Positions 8,819-18,158 are shown, counted from the first letter of the stretch. The stretch is DNA of 64,000 bases from Mycolicibacterium sp. 018/SC-01/001 (GCF_007096635.1 NZ_VKAA01000021.1:1-64000); one strand, 5' to 3'. Program-made: numbers and translations. Notes: generated by a model from the letters alone, not told the origin.

Positions 8819-9888
8819 GTCGGCGGCACGGTCGTTCCGGTGCCGGCGAAACGGTGCCGGAGCCTCAAGGAGACGTAGACGAGCCCGACGAGCACGGGCA
8901 CCTCGATGAGCGGGCCGACGACACCCGCCAGCGCTTGCCCTGATGTCGCGCCGAAGGTCGCGATCGCGACGGCGATCGCGAGCTCGAAGTTGTTGCCGGC
9001 GGCCGTGAACGCCAGCGTGGTGGTGCGCTCGTAACCCAGGCCGATCGCGGCGCCCGCGAGGTACCCACCGCCCCACATGATCGCGAAGTACACCAGCAGG
9101 GGTAGCGCGATCCGGGCGACGTCGGCCGGCCGGCTGGTGATCTGGTCACCCTGCAGCGCGAACAGGACGACGATCGTGAACAGCAGCCCGTACAGCGCCC
9201 ACGGCCCGATCGTGGGCAGCAACGTTGCCTCGTACCAGTCCCGCCCCTTCGCCCGCTCCCCCGCTCGGCGCGTCAGATACCCAGCCAGCAGCGGGATCCC
9301 GAGGAAGATGACCACGGACTTCGCGATCTGCAGCGGTGACGTATCGATGCTCGTCTGCGGCAGACCGAGCCAGCCCGGCAGGATCGTGAGGTAGAACCAG
9401 CCCAGTGCGGCGAACATCACGACCTGGAAGACGGAGTTCAGGGCCACCAGCACGGCTGCGGCCTCCCGGTCGCCGCACGCGAGGTCGTTCCAGATGATGA
9501 CCATCGCGATACAGCGAGCGAGTCCCACGATGATGAGGCCGGTGCGGTAGTCCGGCAGGTCGGCGAGGAACACCCAGGCCAGCGTGAACATCACCGCTGG
9601 TCCGATGACCCAGTTCAGCACAAGGGAACTCACGAGTAGCCGACGGTCACCGGTGACACTGCCGAGGCGGTCGTAGCGCACCTTGGCCAGTACGGGATAC
9701 ATCATGACGAGCAGGCCCGTCGCGATCGGCAGGGAGATGCCGTCGATCTGGATGTCGTCGAGCAGACGATCGATACCGGGTACCAGTCGGCCGAGCAGGA
9801 GACCCGCGATCATCGCGAGGCCGATCCACAGGGGAAGCAACCTGTCGAGCAAGGACAGCCGGTCGATGATTCCTGCCCGGTCTGCCAT
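8815..9888 (-). CDS. acr3: ACR3-family arsenite efflux permease
   Basis: This 357-residue membrane protein has about ten hydrophobic helices and the family hallmarks GLARCIAMVIIWNDLACGD (with the essential Cys) and TAAGNNFELAIAVAIA. It exports arsenite, and probably antimonite, across the cytoplasmic membrane. The start overlaps the stop of cadI (TGATG) and its own stop overlaps the arsC start, so cadI-acr3-arsC is a tightly coupled operon. It is very similar along its length to the second ACR3 at 48670-49785. Confidence 0.93.
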   Translation of the reverse strand: MADRAGIIDRLSLLDRLLPLWIGLAMIAGLLLGRLVPGIDRLLDDIQIDGISLPIATGLLVMMYPVLAKVRYDRLGSVTGDRRLLVSSLVLNWVIGPAVMFTLAWVFLADLPDYRTGLIIVGLARCIAMVIIWNDLACGDREAAAVLVALNSVFQVVMFAALGWFYLTILPGWLGLPQTSIDTSPLQIAKSVVIFLGIPLLAGYLTRRAGERAKGRDWYEATLLPTIGPWALYGLLFTIVVLFALQGDQITSRPADVARIALPLLVYFAIMWGGGYLAGAAIGLGYERTTTLAFTAAGNNFELAIAVAIATFGATSGQALAGVVGPLIEVPVLVGLVYVSLRLRHRFAGTGTTVPPT

Positions 9889-10274
9889 CAGCAGCGGGCG
9901 CCGAAGGTGTCGGAATCGGCGAGCACGGTGTAGACCTCCCAGCGCTCACCTGACGGACCGGTGACCCACACCTTGTCCTGCGTTGCGAAACAACAGGTGG
10001 TGTTGATCTCCTCCTCGGTGAACAGGCCGTCGCCGGCGAGGCGGGCGATCTCGGCGTGGACGGTCTCGCTCGAATCGACCTCGACGCCGAGGTGATTGAT
10101 CGAACCGCCCTGGCCGGGGTTCTCGAGGAGGACGAGCTTCACGGGCGGGTCGGAGATGGCGAAGTTCGCATAGCCGGGTTTCACCTTGGCCGGGGCGGTG
10201 TTGAACAACCGGGAGTAGAACTCGATGGCCACACCAAGGTCGTCGACGTTGAGCGCCAGTTGAATGCGGGACAT
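9888..10274 (-). CDS. cadI: ArsI/CadI family glyoxalase-fold metal-resistance protein
   Basis: The 128-residue protein has the vicinal-oxygen-chelate (glyoxalase) fold. It starts RIQLALNVDDL and contains the Cys pair in EEINTTCCFATQDKVWV, followed by PSGERWEVYTV. These features match ArsI/CadI proteins, which include C-As lyases acting on organic trivalent arsenicals, and a mycobacterial cadmium-induced protein. It is the first gene of the operon reading toward acr3 and arsC and diverges from arsR. Whether it acts as a C-As lyase or a metal-inducible accessory protein cannot be decided here. Confidence 0.85.
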   Translation of the reverse strand: MSRIQLALNVDDLGVAIEFYSRLFNTAPAKVKPGYANFAISDPPVKLVLLENPGQGGSINHLGVEVDSSETVHAEIARLAGDGLFTEEEINTTCCFATQDKVWVTGPSGERWEVYTVLADSDTFGARC

Positions 10275-10370
10275 CGCAACCTCCGTACCTGTACGACGTA
10301 TGTCGAAGTTCTGACGACGGACACCCTGCCACCTTTTTGATGAATGTCAAACTGGTGGCATCATGGTCGG
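10275..10370. promoter_or_regulatory. Divergent ars promoter region with candidate ArsR operator
   Basis: The 96 bases between cadI and arsR hold an inverted repeat at 10336-10351: TTTGA, a six-base spacer, TCAAA. It lies 20 bases before the arsR start, where an ArsR dimer could block both promoters. A second AT-richer stretch (ACGTATGTCGAA) is near 10300. Confidence 0.45.
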
Positions 10371-10730
10371 GTGCCCAAGACCTTGCCCACCGTCGACGTG
10401 TCGGCCCCGGTGTGTTGCGCGCCGGTGGCATCGGGCCCGATGAGCGACGCCGACGCGTTGCAGGTCGCGCTGCGCCTGAAGGCTCTCGCCGATCCCGCGC
10501 GCGTCAAGATCATGTCGATGCTGTTCAGTGCGACCGACGGTGAGCAGACGGGCGGCGCGCTGGCGGCCGCGCTGGACCTGACCGAGTCGACGGTCAGTTA
10601 CCACCTCTCCCAATTGCGCCGCGCCGGGTTCGTGGTCTCCGACCGGCGCGGCATGAGTGTCTTCCACCGCGTGGCCCCGGACGCCCTCGGCGCCTTGTGC
10701 GCGGTGTTGGATCCGAATTGCTGCCGGTAG
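10371..10730 (+). CDS. arsR: ArsR-family arsenite-responsive repressor
   Basis: The 119-residue winged-helix repressor has a recognition helix in LTESTVSYHLSQLRRAG. Its Cys residues are clustered at the ends: C15-C16 near the N-terminus and C117-C118 at the very end (NCCR). They replace the classic CVC motif in helix 3, which here reads GEQTGG. Terminal vicinal Cys pairs suggest As(III) sensing by an arrangement seen in several actinobacterial ArsR proteins. GTG 10371 is chosen because it removes a non-family leader. The gene diverges from cadI-acr3-arsC, which it presumably represses. Confidence 0.85.
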   Translation: MPKTLPTVDVSAPVCCAPVASGPMSDADALQVALRLKALADPARVKIMSMLFSATDGEQTGGALAAALDLTESTVSYHLSQLRRAGFVVSDRRGMSVFHRVAPDALGALCAVLDPNCCR

Positions 10731-10751
10731 CCGATCGACCCCGCCGCGTGC

Positions 10752-10765
10752 CCTGAGCGCTCAGG
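10752..10765. terminator. Palindrome between convergent genes
   Basis: CCTGAGCGCTCAGG is a perfect 14-base palindrome between the arsR stop and the metallopeptidase stop codon. It is a plausible bidirectional stop, but the stem is short. Confidence 0.3.
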
Positions 10766-12119
10766 CGGTGTAGTCGAGGCAGGCCTTGGCCCCGTCGACC
10801 ACGCCGGTGCGGAAGGCGCGGGTGCGGTCGAACCCGGACCCCTGGCGCTCGACGTCCCCGGAGCCGCGGAACAGCAGCAGTGCCTTGATGCCCTCGTCGA
10901 GATCACCCGGCGAGATGTGATAGCTGCTGGTCGCCGACCGGTTGTAGAGGATCACGCTCGCGGTGTAGGCACCGGCGAGGCAGTCACCGCGCGCCGTCGA
11001 GGTCAACTCGTCGGATTGGTCGCCCAGCCGCGAGAGTGCGGCCAGTCCGAACTGGGTGGCCAGCAGTGTCGCGACCGCGTAATCCCCACCGCTGTCGTAG
11101 ATTTCGGGCATCGCGTGCACGTTGTCCCATCCCACGTAGTCTTCGGGCACGCAGTAGAACAACACGTAGCCGGAGGTGGACTGCCCGCCGCAGTCGGGTG
11201 CGTCTGACGGCCCGAACGGCGCGATGCCTTTGAGCGGGGTCCACGGGGTGCCGCCGGTCAGCTCGGGGTAGACCTGCGTCCAGTAGTCCTCGAGGTCGTA
11301 CGGGACGCCGTTGACGATCGAGTCGTAGGGTGCGTTGCCTTCGTTGGCCGCATCCTCGGCGTCGGTGAAGGGCAGCTCCAGCACGCCGGGCTGGCCGTCG
11401 CGGTAGCCCGTGCACTGGGAAGGACCGCTGTCGTAGCCGTCCTGGAAAGCGCTGACCCGGTCGAAGCCGCTGCCGTGGGCGGACGCATCCGTGGCTTCCG
11501 TGCCAGGGGTGTCGCGCAGGTCGAGAATGCCGGCCAGGGCCGTGTCCAGCGCGTTGCTGTCGACGTCGAAGATCTTCTCGTCCTGAGCGTGGCGGGCCCA
11601 GGCTCCCGCGAAGCAGTCCGCCTGCAGCTCGGAGCTCACGGTGAGGGTGTTCTGGTCGAAGAACCCCGAGCGTTGCTGCACGGCATGCCCGAACTCGTGG
11701 GCCAGGACGATGGGGATGACGAAATCGCCGTACTTCTTCTGCAGATCGGGCAGCAACCCGGAAGCATCCCAGGCGACCGAATCGTCGATCTTGCAGAAGA
11801 ACGCGTTGCCCGCCACATCGTCGTACCCGGAGGCGCAGGCGGGCCCGGCCTGCGATTCGGGAGTCAGCGCCCACAGCTTGCCCGAGATCGGCGGGAAGTC
11901 CTTGCCGTAGAGCTCCGGATACTCTTTTGCCCAATACTTTTCGAGGTCACCGATTGCCTCGGCGGCGAGCTTGTTGACGGGCGTGCCCGCGTCGCCCTCT
12001 ATCGTCACCTCGGGGGCGGGCGGACTCGCCTGTGAGGAGCTGGACTCCGTGGTGTTCGCGGGACCGCCACAGGCAACCAGCATCGACGCCACGCTGGCGA
12101 GGACGGCAGTCTTGATCAT
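10761..12119 (-). CDS. Lipoprotein, putative neutral zinc metallopeptidase (PF04228-like)
   Basis: The product is about 452 residues. A short lipoprotein signal ends in LVACGG. The first half contains the zinc motif AHEFGHAVQ and the downstream segment SELQADCFAGAWA, the pattern of the YpfJ-type putative neutral metallopeptidases. The second half repeats the same layout with a degenerate motif: ATQFGLAAL in place of HEFGH and STARGDCLAGAY in place of ELQADCFAGAW. It is thus a tandem duplication with one catalytic and one dead copy. ATG 12119 gives the ideal lipoprotein signal; a start 15 codons earlier is possible. Confidence 0.78.
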   Translation of the reverse strand: MIKTAVLASVASMLVACGGPANTTESSSSQASPPAPEVTIEGDAGTPVNKLAAEAIGDLEKYWAKEYPELYGKDFPPISGKLWALTPESQAGPACASGYDDVAGNAFFCKIDDSVAWDASGLLPDLQKKYGDFVIPIVLAHEFGHAVQQRSGFFDQNTLTVSSELQADCFAGAWARHAQDEKIFDVDSNALDTALAGILDLRDTPGTEATDASAHGSGFDRVSAFQDGYDSGPSQCTGYRDGQPGVLELPFTDAEDAANEGNAPYDSIVNGVPYDLEDYWTQVYPELTGGTPWTPLKGIAPFGPSDAPDCGGQSTSGYVLFYCVPEDYVGWDNVHAMPEIYDSGGDYAVATLLATQFGLAALSRLGDQSDELTSTARGDCLAGAYTASVILYNRSATSSYHISPGDLDEGIKALLLFRGSGDVERQGSGFDRTRAFRTGVVDGAKACLDYTA

Positions 12120-12287
12120 GGCCGGGACCGTAACGGGCGGCGTTGGAATTCGATTGGACCTCATTGCGGCGATCGGCCGGCCGCCGGTGAGCGTTCCAAC
12201 AAAGTTCCAATCACCCGCCTCTAATTTGCCAACGGTCATTGTGGCCGCAGCAGGATCGGGCATCGGCGAATCGACGAGGAGTGGACC

Positions 12288-13010
12288 ATGAGGACTTCGA
12301 CAGTGACCGGTCTGGCGGCGACGGCAGCCGCTCTTGCCATCGTCCTGAGCGGATGCGGTTCGGATTCGAAGCCGGCAGCGTCGTCGAGCAGTTCGAGCAG
12401 CGCCACCAGCGCCGCGTCGAGCAGTTTACCGACCAGCAGGAAGGCAGCGCCGACGGTGCCGCCGACGACGCAGGCCGAGGCAGCGGGTCCCAATCCGACC
12501 ATCGCGGACTACATCAAGCAGAACAACATCTCCGAGACCGGGATCAAGATGGGCGATCCCAGCGCGCCACCGGTCAACCTGCCGGTCCCCGACGGCTGGG
12601 AGGTCGTGCCGCCGGAGCAGACACCGGATTACGCGTACGGAGCGATCGTCTACAACGGGCCCGAATTCAGCGACGATCAGCCCAACATCATCGCGCTGAT
12701 GTCCAAGCTGTCCGGTGCCGTGGATCCCCAGCAGATCATCGCGCTGGCGCCGGGTGAGCTCAACAACCTCCCCGACTACCAGCCCGGCAACCCCGGGTCC
12801 GAGAGCACCCTCGGGGATTATCCGGCGTACGTGCTCGGGGGCAGCTACACCCGCGATGGACAGACGCGCGTCATCGCGCAGAAGACGGTGGTGATCCCGG
12901 CGTCGGATGGACTGTATGTCCTCCAGCTCAACGTCGACGGCCCGCAGGCGGCGGGTGAGGTGATCAGCGCGGCCACCGACAAGATCGACAGCGACACCAC
13001 GATCGGCTGA
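12288..13010 (+). CDS. LpqN/LpqT-family lipoprotein
   Basis: The 240-residue product has a lipobox (VLSGCGS, Cys19-20 region) and a Ser/Ala-rich linker. The C-terminal domain begins around PNPTIADYIKQNNI, the usual opening of the LpqN family. Related mycobacterial lipoproteins bind cell-envelope enzymes, but this one has no assigned partner. A strong GAGGAG precedes ATG 12288. It diverges from the metallopeptidase lipoprotein, sharing a promoter region of about 170 bases. Confidence 0.82.
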   Translation: MRTSTVTGLAATAAALAIVLSGCGSDSKPAASSSSSSSATSAASSSLPTSRKAAPTVPPTTQAEAAGPNPTIADYIKQNNISETGIKMGDPSAPPVNLPVPDGWEVVPPEQTPDYAYGAIVYNGPEFSDDQPNIIALMSKLSGAVDPQQIIALAPGELNNLPDYQPGNPGSESTLGDYPAYVLGGSYTRDGQTRVIAQKTVVIPASDGLYVLQLNVDGPQAAGEVISAATDKIDSDTTIG

Positions 13011-13026
13011 CGGGCCGCCGAGGGCA

Positions 13027-13044
13027 CCGCTCCGATCCGAGCGG
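13027..13044. terminator. Hairpin after the LpqN-like gene
   Basis: CCGCTC, a six-base loop and GAGCGG form a GC-rich stem 17 bases after the stop codon. No T-run follows. Confidence 0.4.
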
Positions 13045-13098
13045 CGAAACCTGCTGTCACGCAAGCCGATCCTGGACAGGTCCGACGAGACCCACCGG

Positions 13099-13338
13099 TC
13101 ACGCCGACCTGCTGGTCGGTTCCTCTCCCACATGTTCGGCGCCGAAGGCGTCGTAGGCCGCGGCGATCGCATCCGCTTCGGCATCGGGATGGTCGTAGGC
13201 GATGGCGTTGATGGCCGCGATGGTCGCCGGACCGAGACCGCAATCACGCGCTGCCGCACGTCCGTGGGTGAGGGCGTTGTTGAGCAGAACCTGGAAGTTG
13301 ACGCGCATCTCGTCGTCGGACGGCACAGAGGTAGCCAT
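13099..13338 (-). CDS. Small conserved-looking hypothetical protein
   Basis: A 79-residue product starts MATSVPSDDEMRVNFQVLLN. It is rich in Ala and helix-forming residues, with no signal peptide, membrane helix or Cys motif. ATG 13338 is preferred over an upstream extension (to 13416) because the extension has atypical composition. The shine-dalgarno is weak. Function unknown; it converges on the LpqN-like gene and diverges from topoN. Confidence 0.5.
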   Translation of the reverse strand: MATSVPSDDEMRVNFQVLLNNALTHGRAAARDCGLGPATIAAINAIAYDHPDAEADAIAAAYDAFGAEHVGEEPTSRSA

Positions 13339-13553
13339 TGACGCCAGCGTAGAGGACTCCGCGGGACGAGGCGGTGCTGCGACGATTGATTTATCGCAGT
13401 GTTCATACAGGCGCAACGACGGCTGACCGGGAGCATCGAGATCCTCTGATCAGCGCATGTCGTAGGCGTGGCTGAGCCGCAGATGCGAGAGGAAGTCGGA
13501 TCCGGCGTCTACCATTCCACCGATTGGCGACCTCCCGATGGAAAGGACGAGAC

Positions 13554-15587
13554 GTGAGTTACACCGCCGCTGACATCACCGAGCTCGACGATGTCCAGCA
13601 CACCCGCCTGCGGCCGGCGGTCAACCTCGGTCTGGACATCCTGAACACCGCATTGCGTGAGCTGATCGACAACGCGGTGGAAGAAGTGGCCGATCCCAGC
13701 CACGGCGGGTCGACCGTCATGATCACCCTGCACACCGACGGCTCGGTCAGCGTTGCCGATGACGGCCGGGGATTGCCGGTCGACACCGACCCGGCCACCT
13801 GCAAGAACGGCATCGTCAAGACCCTGGGTACCGCCCGTGCCGGTGGAAAGTTCTCCGCGCACGCCGACGCCACCAGCACCGGCGCCGGCCTCAACGGAAT
13901 CGGTGCTGCAGCAGCGGTTTTCATCTCCGCCCGTACCGACGTCACGGTGCGCCGCGGCGGCAAGACCTATCTGCAGAGCTTCGGCGGTGGCTATCCGGGT
14001 GTGTTCGAGGGGCAGGACTTCGATCCTCACGCGCCGTTCACCCGCGCCGACACCCAGAAACTGCAGGGCGTCGGCAACCGGAAGCCCAACGCGCACGGCA
14101 CGGAAGTGCGCATCCTGTTCGATCCGGCCGTCGTACCCGATTCCACGATGGACATCGGCGAGGTGCTGCTGCGGGCCCACGCGGCAGCGCGGATGTCCCC
14201 GGGCGTGCATCTGTCCGTCGTCGACGAGGGCTGGCCCGGTGACGAGGTGCCGCCTGCGCTGCTCGAACCCTTCGGCGGTCCCTGGGGCACCGACACGCTG
14301 CTCGACCTCATGTGCACCTCGGCCGGTAACCCGGCTCCCGTGGTGCGCGCAGTCGTGGAGGGCCGCGGTGAGTACACCACCGGACGTGGACCGACACCGT
14401 TTCGCTGGTCGCTGACGGCCGGACCCGCAGAGCCGGCAACCGTGGCCGCGTTCTGCAACACGGTGCGCACACCCGGTGGCGGATCGCACCTGACCGCGGC
14501 GATGAAGGGCCTCTCGGAAGCACTGGCCGACCGGGCGTCGCGCATCCGCGATCTGGGTCTCGCCAAGGGCGAAGAAGGCCCTGAGGCACAGGATTTCGCG
14601 GCGGTCACCGCCCTGGCCGTGGACACCCGTGCCCCCGACGTGTCGTGGGATTCGCAGGCCAAGACGGCGGTCTCGTCGCGGTCGCTGAATGTGGCGATGG
14701 CACCGGATGTCGCTCGCAGCGTGACGATCTGGGCGGCCAACCCCGCCAACGGTGACGCTGTGTCGCTGTGGACCAAGCTGGCGCTGGAGTTCGCGCGGGC
14801 CCGGCGCAGCGCCGAGGGCGCCAAAGCGCGTTCGCGGGCGGCCTCGAAAGCCAAGGGGCTGGGCACCAATCTGTCTCTGCCGCCCAAACTGCTGCCCAGC
14901 CGCGAGACCGGCCGCGGATCGGGGGCCGAACTGTTCCTCTGTGAGGGCGACTCGGCGCTGGGGACCATCAAAGCCGCGCGCGATGCGACCTTCCAGGCGG
15001 CGTTTCCGCTGAAAGGCAAGCCGCCCAATGTCTACGGCTTCGCTCTGAGCAAGGCCCGCGCCAAGGACGAATTCGATTCGATCGAGCGGATTCTCGGCTG
15101 CGGCGTGCGCGAGGCCTGCGATCCCGAGCAGTGCCGGTACGACCGGATCCTGTTCGCCTCCGACGCCGATCCCGACGGCGGGAACATCAACTCGAGCCTG
15201 ATCTCGATGTTCCTGGACTTCTACCGCCCCCTCGTCGAAGCCGGCATGGTCTATGTGACGTTACCGCCGCTGTTCGTCGTCAAGAACGGTGACGAGCGGA
15301 TCTATTGCCAGGACGAATCCGAGCGCGACGCGGCGGTGGCGCGGCTGAAAGCGACCTCGAAGAAGCGGGTGGAGGTGCAGCGCAACAAGGGCCTCGGTGA
15401 GATGGATGCCGACGACTTCTGGAACACCGTGCTGGATCCGCAGCGGCGCACGGTGATTCGTGTCCACCCCGACGACGGCGAGGCGAAGCTGCACCACACG
15501 CTGTTCGGTGGCCCGCCGGAGGGGCGTCGGACCTGGATGGCCGAGATCGCCGCCCGCGTCGACACCTCCGCGCTGGACCTCGACTAG
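13554..15587 (+). CDS. topoN: Atypical type II topoisomerase, GyrB-like subunit (TopoN)
   Basis: The 677-residue product has the GyrB/ParE architecture. A GHKL ATPase opens with LRELIDNAVEEVADP and the ATP-lid motif DDGRGLPV; a transducer domain follows; the TOPRIM domain has FLCEGDSAL (Glu464) and SDADPDGG (Asp537, 539, 541). It is diverged from true mycobacterial GyrB: EGDSAL replaces the usual EGDSAG, and the GyrB insertions are absent. It matches the M. smegmatis TopoN/TopoM enzyme, reported to be a non-gyrase type II topoisomerase with positive supercoiling activity. GTG 13554 has AAGGACG upstream. topoM follows nine bases after the stop. Confidence 0.9.
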   Translation: MSYTAADITELDDVQHTRLRPAVNLGLDILNTALRELIDNAVEEVADPSHGGSTVMITLHTDGSVSVADDGRGLPVDTDPATCKNGIVKTLGTARAGGKFSAHADATSTGAGLNGIGAAAAVFISARTDVTVRRGGKTYLQSFGGGYPGVFEGQDFDPHAPFTRADTQKLQGVGNRKPNAHGTEVRILFDPAVVPDSTMDIGEVLLRAHAAARMSPGVHLSVVDEGWPGDEVPPALLEPFGGPWGTDTLLDLMCTSAGNPAPVVRAVVEGRGEYTTGRGPTPFRWSLTAGPAEPATVAAFCNTVRTPGGGSHLTAAMKGLSEALADRASRIRDLGLAKGEEGPEAQDFAAVTALAVDTRAPDVSWDSQAKTAVSSRSLNVAMAPDVARSVTIWAANPANGDAVSLWTKLALEFARARRSAEGAKARSRAASKAKGLGTNLSLPPKLLPSRETGRGSGAELFLCEGDSALGTIKAARDATFQAAFPLKGKPPNVYGFALSKARAKDEFDSIERILGCGVREACDPEQCRYDRILFASDADPDGGNINSSLISMFLDFYRPLVEAGMVYVTLPPLFVVKNGDERIYCQDESERDAAVARLKATSKKRVEVQRNKGLGEMDADDFWNTVLDPQRRTVIRVHPDDGEAKLHHTLFGGPPEGRRTWMAEIAARVDTSALDLD

Positions 15588-15596
15588 GAGTTTGAC

Positions 15597-17735
15597 GTGT
15601 CTGCCACTCTGGACATCCCCGAGCAGAATCCGGACCTGGTGCTCGATCAGAGCGCCGACGACTACTGGAATCACTACCAGCTGACCTTCGCGCTCTACAG
15701 CGTCAGCGACCGCGCGATCCCGTCGGCGTTCGACGGGCTCAAACCCGGGCAGCGGCGCCTGCTCTATCAGATGCACGACTCGCGGCTGCTGCCCGGTAAC
15801 AAGCCGCAGAAGTCGTCGAAGGTGTGCTCGGCGGTCACCGGCAACCTGCACCCCCACGGTGGCGCCTCGATGTACGGTGCGGCGGCGCTGATGGCCGCAG
15901 AGTTCCAGCGCGTCAAGGTCATCGACGGGCAGGGAGCCTTCCCCCGTATCCAGGGCGACATCCCGGCGGCCGACCGGTACACCGAGATGCGCCTGTCGCC
16001 TCCCGGTGCGGCGCTGACCGCCGAACTCGACGACCACGCGGTGCCGATGGTGCCGACGTTCGACGGCGAATGGACGGAGCCGACGATGCTGCCGGCGCAG
16101 TGGCCGGTGCTGCTGTGCAACGGCGCCGTCGGCATCGCCGAGGGATGGGCGACCAAGGTGCCCGCCCACAATCCGCGCGAGGTGATGGCTGCCTGCCGGG
16201 CGCTGCTCAAGACGCCGAACATGACCGACGACAGATTGTGCAAGCTCATTCCTGGCCCCGACTGGGGATGCGGCTCCTCCGTCGTCGGCACCGCCGGGCT
16301 GCGGGAGTACATCACCACGGGCCGGGGTGCGTTCACGGTGCGGGGGACGATCCACGTCGACGGCAAGAACTGTGTCATCACCGAGCTGCCGCCCGGCGTC
16401 GCGAGCAACACTGTGCAGGAACGTATTCGGGCGCTCGTCGAGTCCGGTGAGATGTCCGGGGTGGCCGACATGTCGGACCTCACCGATCGCCGCAACGGGT
16501 TGCGCATCGTGGTCACCGCCAAACGCGGCCACAGCGCCGAGGACATCCGCACGCAGCTGCTGGCACTGACGCCGCTGGAGTCGACGTTCGCCGCCAGTCT
16601 GGTGGCTCTCGACGAGAACCGGGTGCCGCGGTGGTGGTCGGTGCGGGAACTGATCAAGGCGTTCCTGACGCTGCGCGATTCAGTGGTGCTGCACCGCAGC
16701 GAGTACCGGCTGGAGAAGGTCACTGCGCGTCGGCACCTGGTCGCCGGTCTGATGACCATCCACCTGGACATCGACGCGGCAGTCGCGGTCATCCGAGGCT
16801 CCGACACCGTGGACGAGGCACGTCAGGGGCTGCAGGAGCGCTTCGGGATCGACGCCGTGCAGGCCGATTATGTTCTGGCACTGCAACTTCGGCGGCTGAC
16901 CAAACTCGACGTCATCGAGTTGCGTGCCGAGGCCGAGAAGCTCGACGCCGAGTTCGCCGAGCTGACCGAGCTGGTGTCGAACCCGGATGCCCGGCGCACG
17001 GTGATCGACCAGGAGCTCGTCGAGACGTCGAAGCTGTTCAAGGGGCCGGAGTTCGATCGCCGCACGGTGCTCGACACCGAGGCGACCCCCGTCACGGCGG
17101 CCGGCGACGACGACGGTCCGCGCGAACGGAAGGTCAACACCGCGTGGCGCCTCGACGATCGCGGCGTGTTCTCCGACAGCCACGGCGAGCTGCTCACCTC
17201 CGGCCTCGGCTGGGCGGTGTGGAGCGACGGCCGGGTGAAGTTCACCAATGGCAACGGACTGCCGTTCAAGATCCGCGACATCCCGGTGGCGCCGGACATC
17301 ACCGGGCTGGTGCGTTCGGGGGTGTTGCCGCAGGGCTATCACCTGGCACTGGTGACGCGCCGCGGAAAGGTCCTGCGGATCGACCCGGCAGCGGTGAACC
17401 CGCAGGGCGCCGCAGGCAACGGCGTCGCCGGGGTCAAGCTCGCCGGCGAGGGCGACGAAGTGGTGGCGGCGTTGCCGGTGTCGTGCGCCAATGGTGAGGC
17501 GATCCTGTCGCTGGCCGAAAAGAGTTGGAAGGTGACCGAAGTCGCCGATATTCCGGTCAAGGGCCGCGGCGGCGCCGGTGTCGGGTTCCACCCGTTCGTC
17601 AAGGGTGAGGACGCGCTGTTGGCGGCGTCGATCTCGGCGACCGGCTATGTCCGCGGCACGCGAACGGTGCGGGCGGAGAAGCGTGCCAAGGCGGCGGTCA
17701 AGGGGTCGGGAAGCGACGTCGTACCGGCGGGCTGA
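15597..17735 (+). CDS. topoM: Atypical type II topoisomerase, GyrA-like subunit (TopoM)
   Basis: The 712-residue protein has the GyrA/ParC fold. FDGLKPGQRRLLYQM is in the winged-helix region, GNLHPHGGASMYGA follows, and the DNA-cleaving Tyr is Y128 in DRYTEMRLS. The C-terminal third has beta-pinwheel-like blades but no clear GyrA box, so DNA wrapping and negative supercoiling like gyrase are not expected. It would form a heterotetramer with TopoN and pass one duplex through another. GTG 15597 follows AGGAG at an unusually close spacing. The pair stands apart from the dnaA-gyrB-gyrA locus, which is not in this window. Confidence 0.9.
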   Translation: MSATLDIPEQNPDLVLDQSADDYWNHYQLTFALYSVSDRAIPSAFDGLKPGQRRLLYQMHDSRLLPGNKPQKSSKVCSAVTGNLHPHGGASMYGAAALMAAEFQRVKVIDGQGAFPRIQGDIPAADRYTEMRLSPPGAALTAELDDHAVPMVPTFDGEWTEPTMLPAQWPVLLCNGAVGIAEGWATKVPAHNPREVMAACRALLKTPNMTDDRLCKLIPGPDWGCGSSVVGTAGLREYITTGRGAFTVRGTIHVDGKNCVITELPPGVASNTVQERIRALVESGEMSGVADMSDLTDRRNGLRIVVTAKRGHSAEDIRTQLLALTPLESTFAASLVALDENRVPRWWSVRELIKAFLTLRDSVVLHRSEYRLEKVTARRHLVAGLMTIHLDIDAAVAVIRGSDTVDEARQGLQERFGIDAVQADYVLALQLRRLTKLDVIELRAEAEKLDAEFAELTELVSNPDARRTVIDQELVETSKLFKGPEFDRRTVLDTEATPVTAAGDDDGPRERKVNTAWRLDDRGVFSDSHGELLTSGLGWAVWSDGRVKFTNGNGLPFKIRDIPVAPDITGLVRSGVLPQGYHLALVTRRGKVLRIDPAAVNPQGAAGNGVAGVKLAGEGDEVVAALPVSCANGEAILSLAEKSWKVTEVADIPVKGRGGAGVGFHPFVKGEDALLAASISATGYVRGTRTVRAEKRAKAAVKGSGSDVVPAG

Positions 17736-18158
17736 TCAATCGCCGTACTGCCAGGATCGGGTGCGCACCGGGGTGACGTAGATGTAGGCGGCACCGGGCC
17801 GCGGCTCGGTGGGCAACTCGTCCTCCGGCACGCCGCGCCTGCGGGCCCCGTGCCGCGCCAGCTCGACGGCTTCCTCGCTGTCGCGGACCACGCGGGCATT
17901 GCCCTGGAACATGACGCCCCGGATGTCGGACATCGTGGAGCCGTCCTCGAGCATCACGCTCACCTTCGGGTTGGCTTCGATGTTGGCGATCTTGTGCGTG
18001 CGGTCGCGCACGCCCATGACGATGTCGTCGCCGATGCGGAAGTAGCCCAGCGGAACACTGTGGGGGAACCCGTCCGCGTCGATGGTCGTCAGGGTCGCCC
18101 AGCCGGGACGGCTGTCGACAAAGGCTTTGATCTCGTCGTCGGTGAGTGTGCGCGGCAT
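17736..18158 (-). CDS. PPOX-class (pyridoxamine oxidase-like split barrel) protein
   Basis: The 140-residue protein has the flavin or F420-binding split-barrel fold. It includes LTTIDADGFPHSVPLGY, a central KVSVMLEDG strand and a Trp near the C-terminus (RSWQYGD). Mycobacteria have many such reductases and oxidases acting on diverse substrates; the cofactor cannot be chosen from sequence. It converges on topoM with adjacent stop codons. Confidence 0.78.
   Translation of the reverse strand: MPRTLTDDEIKAFVDSRPGWATLTTIDADGFPHSVPLGYFRIGDDIVMGVRDRTHKIANIEANPKVSVMLEDGSTMSDIRGVMFQGNARVVRDSEEAVELARHGARRRGVPEDELPTEPRPGAAYIYVTPVRTRSWQYGD

Noticed and set aside
15261..16532. 423-codon minus-strand frame across the topoN/topoM junction
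   Set aside because: Antisense shadow of two conserved genes; His/Arg-rich translation without family features.
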